Source: Tetraselmis striata
Lineage: Eukaryota; Chlorophyta; Chlorodendrophyceae; Chlorodendrales; Chlorodendraceae
Direction: 5' to 3'
Assembly (NCBI GenBank): GCA_006384855.1
Contig: VCJN01000202.1
Coordinates: 114,942 to 178,941 of the forward strand
Length of the DNA: 64,000 nucleotides
Below the pieces are notes generated by a model. That model saw only the letters and a list, made by a program, of their open reading frames with translations. It had not been told where the DNA came from and made no database searches. Numbering within the stretch: position 1 is the first letter of the stretch; every line of letters begins with the position of its first letter. Shown one piece after another: positions 41,989 to 53,628 of this stretch. A program made the translations under genes and the position numbers.

Positions 41989-42123
41989 ATGACAGAGTTG
42001 GTGACGGCCAAGGGAAAGGTACCCCCCCCCCTCTCCAAAACCAACAACAAAGTATTTCTCCGCTCTGATGTGTGCTACCATGGACGAAACGGCGTCTGCA
42101 GGTAAGCCGCTAACCTGTTCAAG

Positions 42124-42159
<36 letters not shown>

Positions 42160-45100
42160 TTCCCCCCATCGCTCGGCCTGCAGACCAGTAAAACCGCAGT
42201 GACAAAGCTGAAGGTGGCCGAGTTGCGCGAGGTCTGCGCTCAAGCCGGACTGGACAGCACGGTGGGTTTGCTTGTAGTTCGGGAGCAGTGTGGTATGTAT
42301 TTGCAGCGTGCAAGTGTGTGTGGTTGTTGGCGGGGGGGGGGGGGGGGGGGGGGGGGACGCAAGGCTTTGCTCTAGCCTTGCGGAGTCAAACACGCATAGC
42401 AGCGGCAGAGCACAGAGCTGGATTGAAGCGCGCCCTGGCCCCGCTCTGCCCCGTCATCCCTCCGCACGTGCTGTGCTCATGCTCCATCCTGCCCAGGGCA
42501 AGAAGCAGGAGCTGGTGAACCGAGTGTTTGCGCACCTTTCTGCAAACGGAGCTGATCCGGACTTGCAGGCCGTGCCTCCGCCCGCTCCGTCACCCTCCAT
42601 GGCACCTGAGATACCTGATGAGCCCGCGGCAGGCAGCGAAGGGGGAGGCATGCCCAGTGACAGGCAGCACCAGCTGATGAGCTGGCTGGCTGAGGCGGAT
42701 CAGGAGCACGAGGCAGAGGGACAGGTGGAGGAGGCGCACGAGATGTTTGGCTCTGAGGCACACGAGCCGAGGATGGCCGGGCATTGGTATGACGGTGAGA
42801 ATCAGCTGCCTCAGCTTCCCGGCAATGGCCTCACTCTTTGCAACTACCTCTCTTGGGCGCATCGGTGCTCAGCTCCTGGGGTCTGGCGTTGCAGACGATG
42901 AGATGGAAGTGCTGCAGTTCGGGAGCGCTGCAAAGCGGGGACGGCGGCTGTGGCAGGGCGCCACGACTGGCTGCGCCGTCACGTGGCTCGGCACCTCTAG
43001 CGGCTCGCCCACACACGACCGCAACGTGAGCTGCGTTGCGGTTGAGCTCGGTGATGGCACCGTGGCGCTCGTGGACTGCGGAGAGGGCACCAAGCGGCAG
43101 ATTGCCCGGTGAATTGGCAGGCCCGCATGCTGCCGCCCTGAGCATAGCCGTCACCCAGAACCTCCGGCTCGGCTCTCATATATATGCCACGCCGTCTCCT
43201 CACGCCTCTCCCTGTGTGCTACACGTCGAGCCCCACATCACCCAGGACGTTAAGCCCTTGCCGTATAAAGCTTGCCAACCATGTCAGCCTCGCAAAGATG
43301 AGATGGTTGCATGGTGGGACTCTGATACTATACTGTGAATGCTCTCTATCTCTGTCTCTGTCTCCTCTCTCACTACTGTCTCTGTACAGCTGTCAGAGAC
43401 TCAATGCCGAGTCCATCCCACCATGTCAGCCTCGCAAAGATGAGATGGTTGCATGGTGGGATTCTGATACTGTGAGAGCTCTCTCTCTCCCCCCCTCTCT
43501 CCTCTCTCACTATGCTCTCTGTACAGCTTTCAAAGACCCAATGCCGAGTCCATCCCACCCCGCCGTGCCGGTGTTCCCTTATGCGCCGCTGTCAGGTCTC
43601 ACCTCGACGTCCTCCAAGTGCGCCAGATCTTCATTACCCACCACCACGGTGACCACATCTTCGGCCTGCCGGGGGTCATTGCTGCCATGAGCGCTGCTGT
43701 AAAGCCAGCTACGGGGCCTGGCGAGTCCACGCCGCCTCTGTCCATCTATGGCCCGCCAGGTCTCATGGAGTACGTGCACACCTCACTAAAGGTACGTCTG
43801 CTGCTGCCCCCGCCGGCGTCGGATTCGACCTGGCTCTAACTGTAACAGCCTATGGGTGCCGATGAGCCTGTAAGAACCCTCGACTAATAAGCCTCGCATT
43901 GGGCTGGCATGCTACATATAGGGACATTCGCTACTGCCCCGATATAGTTCGGCTATAATTGGACCTTTTGACAGATAGGGGAGGCTCTTGATGGCATCAA
44001 TCTTACTACCACACCGGCACCTGTAGCAGCGCCCATACATGTGTAGGAGAGCGGGAGGACATCTCTGTATTATGAATACGTTGCCCAATGCCCAACCAGA
44101 GCAGCCCGGGGCTGTTTACTCTCCCTTGCCAAGGCAACCTGTGCGCCCCTGCTCAGTTATGCCTTCACCGGTATTCGTTGCTAGGCAGGCTCGTCACAGC
44201 AACTACCCAGCACTTGCCTATCTGCCTTTTCCCTTTGTCCTTCGCATATCTGCTGATGGTGAATGTTAGTACAGGCGCTAAAGCCAGGATACACCAAGCC
44301 AGACAGCATGCTGCTACTCCCTCATCAGCGAGGGTTGTCCACACGCTATGGCATGATGCTGCAGCGCTCCAGTTTGGGCTGGCTTGCTCAGATGCTGCTG
44401 GCAGCGGCGGGAGCTGGCATAGGGCTGATCAGTGAGCTCGATCTTTCCTGTTCCCTTGCAGCTCCTGGGCATCTCTCTCAACATGCGGGTGCTTGTCACC
44501 GAGTGGCACAAGACGCGTAACCGTGAGGCCAAGCCAATGCCCGTCGACGATGTGTGCAACCTGTGGTACGCTGGCGCCGTGCCCAGCAGGGGCGCAACGC
44601 AGCGCGCCTCGCAGACGATAGAGGCAGCCAAAGCAGCAGGCGGGGAGGTGGCGAAATGGGAGGAGGATCGCCGCAGTGTGGGCATCATCACAGGGCTGCT
44701 GTGGAGCGTGTCCCCGCCGGGTGGCTTCCGCGTGGCGGCGGCTCAGCTATTTCATCGAGTGCCGACCTTTGGCTACTGCTTCTTGGTGCGGTGGCCCGAT
44801 GATTTCGCTGGGACGATGCCACTTAAAACTGAGTTACGAGTACCCCTGACTATTCCTCATTGCTGGCCTGGCCCGGCTTACACAGGAGCCACGCCGTCTG
44901 GTCGACATCACACCCGAGATGGCCAACCGCCACATGTTGTCTGGGAACACGCAGGTACCCCCCCCCCTCCCCCCTTCCTGCTTCTCTTGAAACGGTCATC
45001 CCCGCCACCTCTGTGCACAGGCACAACATACGAGTACAGGCCTACGAAGTATCGATCGCGTACACGCCCCTTTTTCCCGCCCAGAGGCCAAGATTGGCAT

Positions 45101-48100
45101 CAGCGAAACCCTTGCAGCGTCTTTACGGCGGCCTTTCAGCGACGAATCGTTTAGGCAGCGATCCAGTTACGGAAAGCCCTGGGTAGCCGGCGCTCCTTTA
45201 TAGTCAACGAGCAAATTGCCGAAGCATTCCGCAAGACTTAGTGGAGGCTAGTGATGGAATTTCCAACACTGTCGGATCACTGTCCTACACAATGCCATCA
45301 TAATACCCGGCACTGGCCCGAAAGCTCTGCCCTACAAGTACCGAGGTTACCATCACGTCCCTCTCCCACCCGCGAGCCGCTATTCCTGAAGCGGCACGCG
45401 CGGCGTGGCGATCATAACGGTACAATACTCGTATTTGCAGTGTTTTCATTGCGCAATCCCGGGTTGCCTCAGATCCATTAGCGACTACATCCTGACAACT
45501 GCTTACGAGTATTGCTACCCATGGGTGATGCACGAGCATTAGCGACAAGTCGCTTAACCCCTCCTGCTGAAGATTATGTGCTGCCACTTGTATTGATACT
45601 AAGTATTGTTACATGCGGAAATTCACACGGGCTAAGGCCAGTGAGAATTACTGTCCTGTTTTAGGACCCCGCCCCTCTGATTTGTGCCCCCCTCCAAAAG
45701 TTTTGTAGCTGCCTGATGTTTTGTGTAAAGTACTATTGCAAACACTATCAAGGGGGAGGGAGGGGGAAATTAAGGCACAATGGCCCCAAATTGTGCAGCA
45801 GCAGGGACATGCTGTGCATGAGGGTGGGCATGTACACCAATGGGAGCAGCATCATAGCGCACGTACCACATCATATTACAATGGTACTTCACAACGTATC
45901 AGTCACATCTAGTTGCTGACATGTGGTTGTTGGCTGGGCGGCGCTGAACGTGTGGGTGCTGGGCGGCTAGCTGCAGTTGGAGTCTACTAGCGCGAACGAG
46001 CCTTGTGGGTCTATCTCTTTTGCCACGTACTCTAGCAGTTCGAAACAAATGCGGCCCCGCAGCCCACTCCCCATCCAGTGGATGTGGCTGAGGCCTGCCG
46101 CTCATTGGCCATCCGGCCCAGCCCATCTAGACAGGGATTTCCTCGAGATCTCCCTACTTGCTGGTGGTATAGCTTGCTGCTGCCTTGCCAAGCCGGGTCG
46201 GTGACCTGGGTAACGCGGAGCACCGGGTGTGTGAGTGGCGGCGGAGATGACGCGATGGTGTAGCAGTCCGCGGCGCCCCCGCAATAGCCGCCGCAGCGGT
46301 TGCGGCATGCGACGGTGCGATGGTGTGTGACACGGATACGGCCGGGAAGTACTGCTACTGTATTACCTGCACTGTTTTGGGCCAGCTATAATATTTTCTC
46401 CCAATGTCAACAATAATGCTGTCAACAATGCCACCGCGGCCCCAATGTAACTGAAAGCAATACGAAAGATCCGAGCATGTCATGGCAGCCCCATATAAGA
46501 TAGCCATATACCCGGTACACTGGCGCTGTACGAGTATCGATTAGCACGGGCAGCCGAGTATCAGTACGAGTACATCTGCCCACAAAAGTCTTGCCCCCCC
46601 CCCCCCCCCCCCCCCCATTGTCAAGGATCAATTGTAGATTGGCCCATCATCAGCCCTCGCCTTCGTTTCCGGCCGCGCCCTTTCATGTGCCATATGTCAA
46701 CATGACATCATGCGTGGGGGCTTCCCTAAATGGCGTTTGTTGTGCTCTCATTGGAAGAGCCATACGTGTGCGTTTCATTGTTCAGGATAAGTGATAAATT
46801 CGAGCTTCCCCCCCCCCCCCCCCCCCCCCTCCTCCCCCTCCCCTGATTTGAGCCAGATTTAGGTCCTAAAACAGAACATAAATTCTGACTGGCCTTAAGC
46901 GCCTGCACGCTAAGGTGACACTATTTAGGTTTAGTTGTATGCATTGTTGGACCGGTACATTCGTACAGTACTTGTGCGGTTACCTAGACCGATCCCGCTG
47001 TGCATAAACTCTACATACACCCATCGCACAATTACTGAAATCGGTAAAACGCCGGCCACCCTTTCCGGGCTACAGTGACGGGTGCGTCATCGCGTCATAG
47101 CGGTACGGGTGCGTCTTTACACGCCGGGCCGTCGGAACACGGACCGCTTACGTGACCGCTACCAACTCATCAGCCCCCGCCACGATTGGTTCCGTAGCAT
47201 GGTGCCAAGATAAGCCGTAGCGGCGGCGGCGCGCTGCTGAAGCGTGGACCAAACACAGTGCGCGTCAAGATTACATACACACCACAACCTGTGCAGGGTC
47301 GGTTTGGCTGTTGAACTAATCATGGCAGTATGAGGTCCAGGGGCACACAGCTGTACGGGTTTTTTGGTGTTAGACAACGCGCTGCTCAGGCTCAGTTGCT
47401 GACCACTGTAACACGGGCCACGTGATCGCCACCACTGCGGCCGCTCCTGCCACTTTTTTCTCGTCAGGGGAAACGGCCGTATCCTACAGCAACTGGGATG
47501 TCCAGTGTTTGTTTACTGTTCTGATGCACTTGTGTGTATTCCGTATGCAGAAGTTTGTCTGTAGATTATCCCGGTATCTTGCGTGTTTGTCCTCCCTTCT
47601 GTGTGACCATTCAGCATATAGGGACTACAAGCTCGTGCTTGCTTGTGGATTTCCTGTTGCTTCAGCACTTGCTTGCTGTCTGATCTTTACTCTCGTTCCA
47701 CCTTCTATGCCTTTGTCCCTGTATAGCGACTATATGTAAGGATACGAAAGAGAGTGAGGAGGCGATGATGAATTCGCAGCCAACTAGCCAAGTACCGGTA
47801 GGTAAGGATTGCAGGTAGAGTGAAAGAACTAGTAAAAGTACTCGTACAAGAGCACTATATCTATTTCATATTGACGAACTTCCATCCTACTAGACTGTTG
47901 AGTTTGGCCTGCTGGTCGTGGGTCATGTATGGTCGGATAGAACACTGTAGCGTATACCGTGCTTTAAGTTCATCTTAATGATCGGGACTTGTATATATGG
48001 AGATATATTACGATTGTATTTGTACAGCCATACGAAGGTCCGTTCCTTACACAAGTAGGGAAGGATGCTCACGCATTGCGCAGTGGATGAGCTAGGATAC

Positions 48101-49960
48101 GGCGATAGGTCTAGCGCCGACGGCGGTGGTGGACCCAAGCCGGGGGGACGAGGGTGGATCAGAGAAAAGGAACTCACCCTTGATAGCAATTGCTGCCCGC
48201 GAATGTCACACAAGAACGTTTTGCCGGCACCCTGCTTTGCATGGGCAATATGAACGTTCTTGCAGGTGTGTCCGCACCCGTGCTGAGTTTAGCCGGGCCC
48301 GGGGTCGCACTGCGGAACTCGAGTGCTGTGACTATTATATATCATGTAGGGAAGTAGTTGTGAGCAAACTTAGGGACCATGCTATATGATACAACATGAA
48401 ATGATAAGCATTCACACATGCGCATGCCACGTGAAGTGTTTCAAAATTAATGATTCCACCATGGCTGTCATGCCCACCGTCGCCGCCCATGCTGGTGCTC
48501 CTACGGGATGTGTCATTGTGCCCCACTAATGGCACCGGACCTTTATGTGGCGCTTTTCCCCCAGACCTGCTGGGCAAACCAAGGCAGCTCTTGCGCTTCC
48601 GATTTCGCTGGGGCTGCGCTCACAGCGTCCGTCTGTGCCAGTGACCTTCGCGCGGGCTGCGTGCGAGCCCCTCAGCGTGGCCAAGATCCCAATCCTCCAG
48701 ATGCGACTGAGCAAAAAAGCAAATGCGAGAAAGATTGGCACTCGTTAGTCTTCTTCGAAATAATTGTCCAATAATATGGCACGGGGTCACTGCACACGTG
48801 AGGCAGCAGCATGCAGCGCAGTGCACGCATTAACTGGTCCGTGAACGAAATGGTAACCAGAGCGCAATTACAACTCTTTGCCGGGCTCAGCACGTTTGAC
48901 CTAAAAAACCTCGCTTACTCCATGCCGCTTACTCTCCTGCCCATTTCAGGATTTTGAGGCTTCCATTCCTGGTCGCAAGCTCCTGGTATTGGGGGACACT
49001 TGCGACTCGACATCAATTGCGCATGTAGCGCAAGGTGCGGACATGGTCTCACATGAAGCCACCTTCAGCGACGGCATGGAGAGGAAGGCTGAGATTGCGT
49101 GCCACTCGACATCGCGCATGGCAGGTGGGCTCCCCCCCCCCCCCCCCTCCTCCCCGAACTCAAAGTCTCAATAATCTTGCTGGTTTGAGGACAGTCAAGT
49201 ATCAGAAAAACGGCGGTGTTTTTGGATACATGTAAAGGTCGCACTCTCTCTGTCTCTCTGTCTCTCTGCCTCCCTCCCTCCCTCTGTCTCTTTCTCTCTC
49301 TCTCTCTCTCTATGGTGTCCGCCATGGGGATACCAGCAGCCCTGCCATGTCTACTGTGGTACGGAGGGCGCCGACACGCCAAGTGCTGTTAACTCAAATA
49401 TGCTTGCATGCCTTACCGTTGTTGTTTTTCCAGTCCCACGTCATATGTCCACCATACCCACAGGCATGCACATGTTGTGAACTATGTGTAAAGATTATGT
49501 TCTCCATATACCTAGCTGCACAATGCAATGATTGATACGGATGATACCAACAACGATATGACTGATACATTTTGCAGGGTGACTTTGAGCACCTGATGGG
49601 TATCCCCCCCGCGCGCTGGATCCAAAAACACCAACCACTGTAACTGTCCCACTGGCGGTCCCTGCAGGCGAGTTTGCGGCAAGCATTTGTGCGGAGAAGC
49701 TCTTTCTCACACACTTCAGCCCCCGCTACCAAGAGGTCGGTGATGCGCCGGAGGGTCTTCCCGGAGATGACATCACCATGGACGATGTGCAGACAATCGT
49801 ACATCAGGCAAGGGAGGGCTTTGGGCGGCCTGAGGTGTATGCTGTGAAAGACTTCGCAACATACCATGTGCCGGAGCGGGAGCCGCAGTTCAGAGTGCGA
49901 GATGCGACAGCATCGGCAGCAGAATCCCGAGAGAGAGAGCGCCGCGGCTCGCGGCCGTGA
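41989..49960 (+). CDS. TRZ: tRNase Z with N-terminal SAP domain
   Basis: Endonuclease that removes 3' trailers from pre-tRNAs. Exons 41989-42018 (tentative), 42184-42261, 42497-42794, 42895-43108, 43596-43791, 44462-44785, 44886-44954, 48950-49124 and 49668-49960 (TGA) all agree in phase; 558 residues. Exons 2-3 encode a SAP motif (KLKVAELREVCAQAG, then KKQELVNRVFAHL) and an acidic linker. The tRNase Z domain follows: TWLGTSSGSPTHDRNVSC, LVDCGEGTKRQ, the zinc site THHHGDHIFGLPG, LFHRVPTFGYCF, LVLGDTCDST, HEATF and LTHFSPRYQE. This is the short-form catalytic domain with an added N-terminus. The segment between exons 7 and 8 is shorter than in relatives, so a small exon may be missed in the 4-kb intron. 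Confidence 0.9.
42124..42157. repeat. poly-C run (34 nt) before a tRNase Z acceptor
   Basis: Longest pure run in the window. It lies 26 nt upstream of exon 2 of tRNase Z and may serve as its pyrimidine tract. Confidence 0.95.
42332..42356. repeat. poly-G run (25 nt) in a tRNase Z intron
   Basis: Lies between exons 2 and 3, about 70 nt after the donor. Confidence 0.95.
43278..43557 (+). repeat. tandem duplication (two units of about 140 bp) in a tRNase Z intron
   Basis: Two adjacent units (about 43278-43421 and 43422-43557) share CCATGTCAGCCTCGCAAAGA, a long CT-rich tract, CTCTGTACAGCT and AATGCCGAGTCCATCCCA. They lie directly upstream of exon 5. Each unit carries its own pyrimidine tract and AG. 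Confidence 0.9.
45090..45271 (-). repeat. dispersed non-coding repeat, copy 3 (inverted)
   Basis: The reverse complement matches 17136-17428 and 18150-18345, including CAGTGTTGGAAATTCCATC, GCTTCGGCAATTTGCTCG and GACGCTGCAAGGGTTTC. It sits in the 4-kb intron between exons 7 and 8 of tRNase Z, which may be long because it has taken up repeats. Confidence 0.7.
46594..46616. repeat. poly-C run (23 nt)
   Basis: In the large tRNase Z intron. A second 22-nt C run lies at 46808-46829. The remainder of 45272-48949 shows short frames only and no exon that I can recognise. Confidence 0.95.
46808..46829. repeat. poly-C run (22 nt)
   Basis: In the large tRNase Z intron, followed by further C-rich sequence. 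Confidence 0.95.
49236..49312. repeat. CT-rich microsatellite
   Basis: CTCT/CTGT/CCTC repeats in the last tRNase Z intron. Confidence 0.9.
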
Positions 49961-50159
49961 GCCTCAATTGTAAGTTACAGCGCTCAGTGTTAGTCTCTTT
50001 TCCAGGCTATGTTTAAAGACACACCCATATATGGATTTACGTCTTCGTGGCACACCCAAAAGGGGATGCTCTGCCATGTTGTGCGGAGGCATCCCGTCGT
50101 AGATACCTCACTGGATCTTCACGATGAGCCGCGCAGTGGCGCCCCATGGCGGGGCTGAT

Positions 50160-50178
50160 GGGGGGGGGGGGGGGGGGG
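50160..50178. repeat. poly-G run (19 nt)
   Basis: About 200 bp downstream of the tRNase Z stop and directly before the inverted repeat at 50183. Confidence 0.95.
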
Positions 50179-50182
50179 AGGA

Positions 50183-50238
50183 GCTAAAAAAGCACGACTC
50201 CCTAACTCCCCCCTCTACCGCCCCCGTGCTTTTTTAGC
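50183..50238. repeat. 14-bp perfect inverted repeat, 28-nt loop
   Basis: GCTAAAAAAGCACG at 50183-50196 and its exact reverse complement at 50225-50238. The loop is C-rich. It could form a hairpin in the 3' flank of tRNase Z or be the ends of a tiny mobile element; no target duplication is visible. Confidence 0.85.
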
Positions 50239-52545
50239 CTTTTTTATCCTAGCTACTCATCAGCTTACCTTGAGAGCACCCATTTGATTAGGCGAATGGG
50301 TAGCAATCACGAGCCCACAAGAAATGTATGCTCCAGTTTCGTGCGGAGGCGCAAGCTGACACTTACAGTCCCCCTCGTAGGTCTTGCCCTGTACGTATCT
50401 GTCCGTACCGCCACGTCAGCACCGGCAGCGCGCCGACCTCCGAGTGCTATAAGTACAGTGACGCATTTGTATGACACTGTATAAGAAACTTAAAATATTC
50501 ATCAACGGATTTTAGGATTAGATGTGATAGGTGCCGGAGGGCGGGCCAGCCTGATACGCTCGTGACTCTGTTTATAGCTGTAGTCTGGGGGTTTGCTTTC
50601 CCCCTCCCTGCACCTAGGGTATGTGGGTGTCAACATCAGCTGCCCGCGATCTCATCTGCCACGCCAGTGATCGACCACGGGCAGTCCTGGCGCTTCAGCA
50701 CTGAGAATAAGCCGATGTACGGCACTTTGCGACGTGCGAAAGACAGCGGTCACCCCCGTACCCATCAAATGATATCAAACCATCATCGTCCGCTAGACTG
50801 GACCACTCTCTTAGTTTTGTGCTGGCCCCCTGCCCGCACAACACTAACTCGCGGTTTCGGACCGTGCAGAGTGTTCATGCCCTCGGAAATGCGGGATGGT
50901 ACTTAACCTTCCACCCTCCGCTCTTGCTGCTGCTGCATGACCAGCTTGAGCCGAGGCTATTCTTTTCTCTCTTCTCATCCACGCGACTCATTACCCGACG
51001 ACCCCTTTGCTGTGCCAGGCGTTGGCTCACCTACCGGCCCCAACATAGTCGACGCCGGCAAGGCGGCGGCTGTCGGAGGCGTCGCGACGGCGGCGACTGC
51101 GTAAGACTCCATCGAGACGGCGCGTCGTGAGGCGGAAGACACAAGAATGAAGCAACTCGGCATCCAAGAGCAGATCTCCATAATAATGCCACGATAAGCA
51201 CCAGCTCGAGTGCACGAGGTCACGATCACATATGCTGTGACACCGCCGTCAAAGGGTAGTTTAGAATTTGTGTCCCGCTCACAAGCCGCCAGAAGTGCGT
51301 GCAAAAACTTGCGCCTCATCATGTCACTCATTATACAACAAACGAGGAGTACTTGCAATGGAAGACTTGAAGAATCTGGAGCAACACTCGCTCCGAAACC
51401 AGTGCGACAGTTTCAACAATATAGGGACTAAAACAAACAAAGGTGTGCAGTGCAAAGGCGTGCAGTGGTGGTGCAAATGCGAGGGACTTCAGTGTTTTGA
51501 GAATACAAATATGATTGGTTACAAGGTTGCCACCACCCGCTGCGATATACTATGGCTTGCGTCGGCACTGGTCGTCAGACCATGCCGACCTATATAGCAG
51601 CACGCTCACTGATGCAAAGAGCTTCACCGTGGAGAGTCGAATAGAAGACAAATCCGTCTGCCTCGTTATGGTGTGGCATTAGTACATTGTCAGTTACTGA
51701 CAAATACGAAGCACACATACGGACCTCGGACGATACTCAATACCCGCGGTCGGAGTACTCGTATGCGTCTCGTCGTACACTACGCTTCAAAATTAATGGT
51801 AAGCAAACGGTACTTCGGGGGTAGCTGGCGAGTTTTTTGCGATTCCGTAATCATTACGAAAACTACGCGAACATAGGACGCGCGGGGACCTGCCGGTGTT
51901 TACCTAGCCCGAAATGTCCGAAAACAATTGCTCAAATCGTAGAATTTAGGTGGAAATATATGACATCTATGACGGATTTGGACTTGGGGGTTTCTTAGGT
52001 GCTCTTACGGCGCGCGCCGTAAGAGTTGGATACATGCTTTGCCCCACCGTGGAGAGGTACCCGTAGTCGTGCGCTACCACATGCATCGGTTGCCAAAATT
52101 TTCGCGGTCTCGTTACACAAAAAATGGCCGCCTACGCGAGTATGTGCATCGCGACACGTGTAACAATTATGTAACGCCAATGTACGCGCGCATTACGAGC
52201 GGCAAGAAGACGCGATGCGGGATCGCTCGCGGTGCCATCTGAGCACATGGATGGGCAGTCGATTGCTACGGAGCCATGCCAAAGACCCGCCACACTTTGG
52301 CGCCTAGGAATATTTTCTGATTATTTGTGCTAATGTAAAATCAAAACTCGCGAAATTCGTGTGTGGTTTTTACATCTGCGTACATCTCAATGTACAAGGC
52401 CCAATCAATTCAATGTAAAATATGGGGCTTGTAGCCAACACTCCTACCCAAAACACCCCCCTGTTATATGTGGCGCATCGAGCTTCGATTGCACATGAGC
52501 ACGAACCCTACTCCGACTAGGGCTTGCCATTTATTTTGACGCGTA
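50239..52545. other. no recognised gene
   Basis: Two overlapping frames attract attention: - strand 50975-51358 and + strand 51268-51597 (with QCKGVQWWCKCEGLQCF, Cys-rich). Neither matches a family that I know. The rest is short frames and low-information sequence. Confidence 0.4.
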
Positions 52546-52565
52546 GTGTACTACTGGTACTGGTA

Positions 52566-52728
52566 CTGGTGTGAATTACAAAAAGGGCAGTTCCTCATGA
52601 TTAGAAAATCAACACAGCAGCAAGGCGCCTAAAAGCGGCCCGCATACTACTGGTGTGAATTACAAAAAGGGCAGTTCCCCAGAATTAGAAAATCAACACA
52701 GCAAGCCGCCTAAAAGCGGCCCGCAACC
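52566..52728. repeat. tandem duplication (two units of about 80 bp)
   Basis: Both units start with ACTGGTGTGAATTACAAAAA, continue through a GGGCAGTTCC block and an AGAAAATCAACACAGC block, and end in CCTAAAAGCGGCCCGCA. The first part also occurs inverted at about 25351-25380 in the ATG6 upstream-exon intron region, so it is also a dispersed repeat. GTACTGG motifs flank it. Confidence 0.85.
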
Positions 52729-52973
52729 CGCATAAGGCGGGATGGACTACTGGTACTACTGGTACCTCAACAGGTTAGTACGACGTTAATTAATATATAC
52801 ATCATCTTGCGGTACTCGTACCTGTCTAGGATAAATTACATAAGCTTATAATAACTGTCATCACAGCGCCCTGGATTTTACTGCTATGTTGCTGAAAATT
52901 TCCAGCTATGGCGTTGGGTCCTCCCTCACATTGTGTAAGTACTCTTCTGTTTCACCGACAGGGCCGTACTCGT

Positions 52974-53046
52974 TGTAAGGATATGTACCACACAAATCCC
53001 CATGTGGGTACCCAGTGCCCGGTGCGTTTTGCGCAGTATCCTTACA
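52974..53046 (+). mobile_element. 73-bp miniature element, copy 1
   Basis: TGTAAGGATA at the left end and its exact inverse TATCCTTACA at the right end, flanked by the 5-bp duplication CTCGT. No coding. Differs from copy 2 at one base. Confidence 0.88.
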
Positions 53047-53226
53047 CTCGTAGCCCTTGGCGAATTGAGTTGATTGCAGAATGTAATCTGTTACAATATG
53101 CCGGTTGCATTGCATATCTATCCTGTGGCGGTATGACTCAGTACCGCGGACAGGCAGCTAGTATCCTGCAAAATAAGGAATTATAGCGCGTACTGTGTTA
53201 CAAGGAATATTGCTGGCGTCTAGTTG

Positions 53227-53299
53227 TGTAAGGATATGTACCACACAAATCCCCATGTGGGTACCCAGTGCCTGGTGCGTTTTGCGCAGTATCCTTACA
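53227..53299 (+). mobile_element. 73-bp miniature element, copy 2
   Basis: Same 10-bp inverted ends. The flanks share GTTG, so the duplication is blurred by the adjoining insertion. Confidence 0.85.
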
Positions 53300-53486
53300 G
53301 TTGGTGCTTCTACGCACGTATTGGATCCGGGTTCGACCCCGCGGAGAAACATATAATATGATGATATGATATGATATCCCGCAATGTTGGACGACCCGGC
53401 CAATGCGGATCGCCACCGAATCCAAGCCGAAACGTTGCTGGAGGAGGTCCTCCATCCTATGGGGGGGGGGGGGTGGGGGGGGGGAG

Positions 53487-53559
53487 TGTAAGGATATGTA
53501 CCACACAAATCCCCATGTGGGTACCCAGTGCCTTGTGCGTTTTGCGCAGTATCCTTACA
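53487..53559 (+). mobile_element. 73-bp miniature element, copy 3
   Basis: Same inverted ends; one base different from copy 2. It directly follows a G-rich tract (53461-53484) and has no clear target duplication. Confidence 0.85.
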
Positions 53560-53566
53560 GGTTGTG

Positions 53567-53628
53567 TGTAAGGATACCGCGCAAAACGCACCAGGCACAT
53601 GGGGATTTGTGTGGTACATATCCTTAAA
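53567..53628 (-). mobile_element. miniature element, copy 4, inverted and shortened
   Basis: Inverted relative to copies 1-3, with an internal deletion of about 11 bp at a short repeat and an altered last triplet. Flanked by TTGTG on both sides (53562-53566 and 53629-53633). Confidence 0.85.

Noticed and set aside
42019..42120. Extra tRNase Z exon ending at the consensus donor after TCTGCAG (about 42100)
   Set aside because: The donor is excellent, but no reading joins it in phase to the SAP exon at 42184 without a stop or a frame conflict.
53322..53340. tRNA-like B box in sequence between miniature elements
   Set aside because: GGGTTCGACCCC fits a B box but no A box or cloverleaf precedes it; the upstream side is a miniature element.
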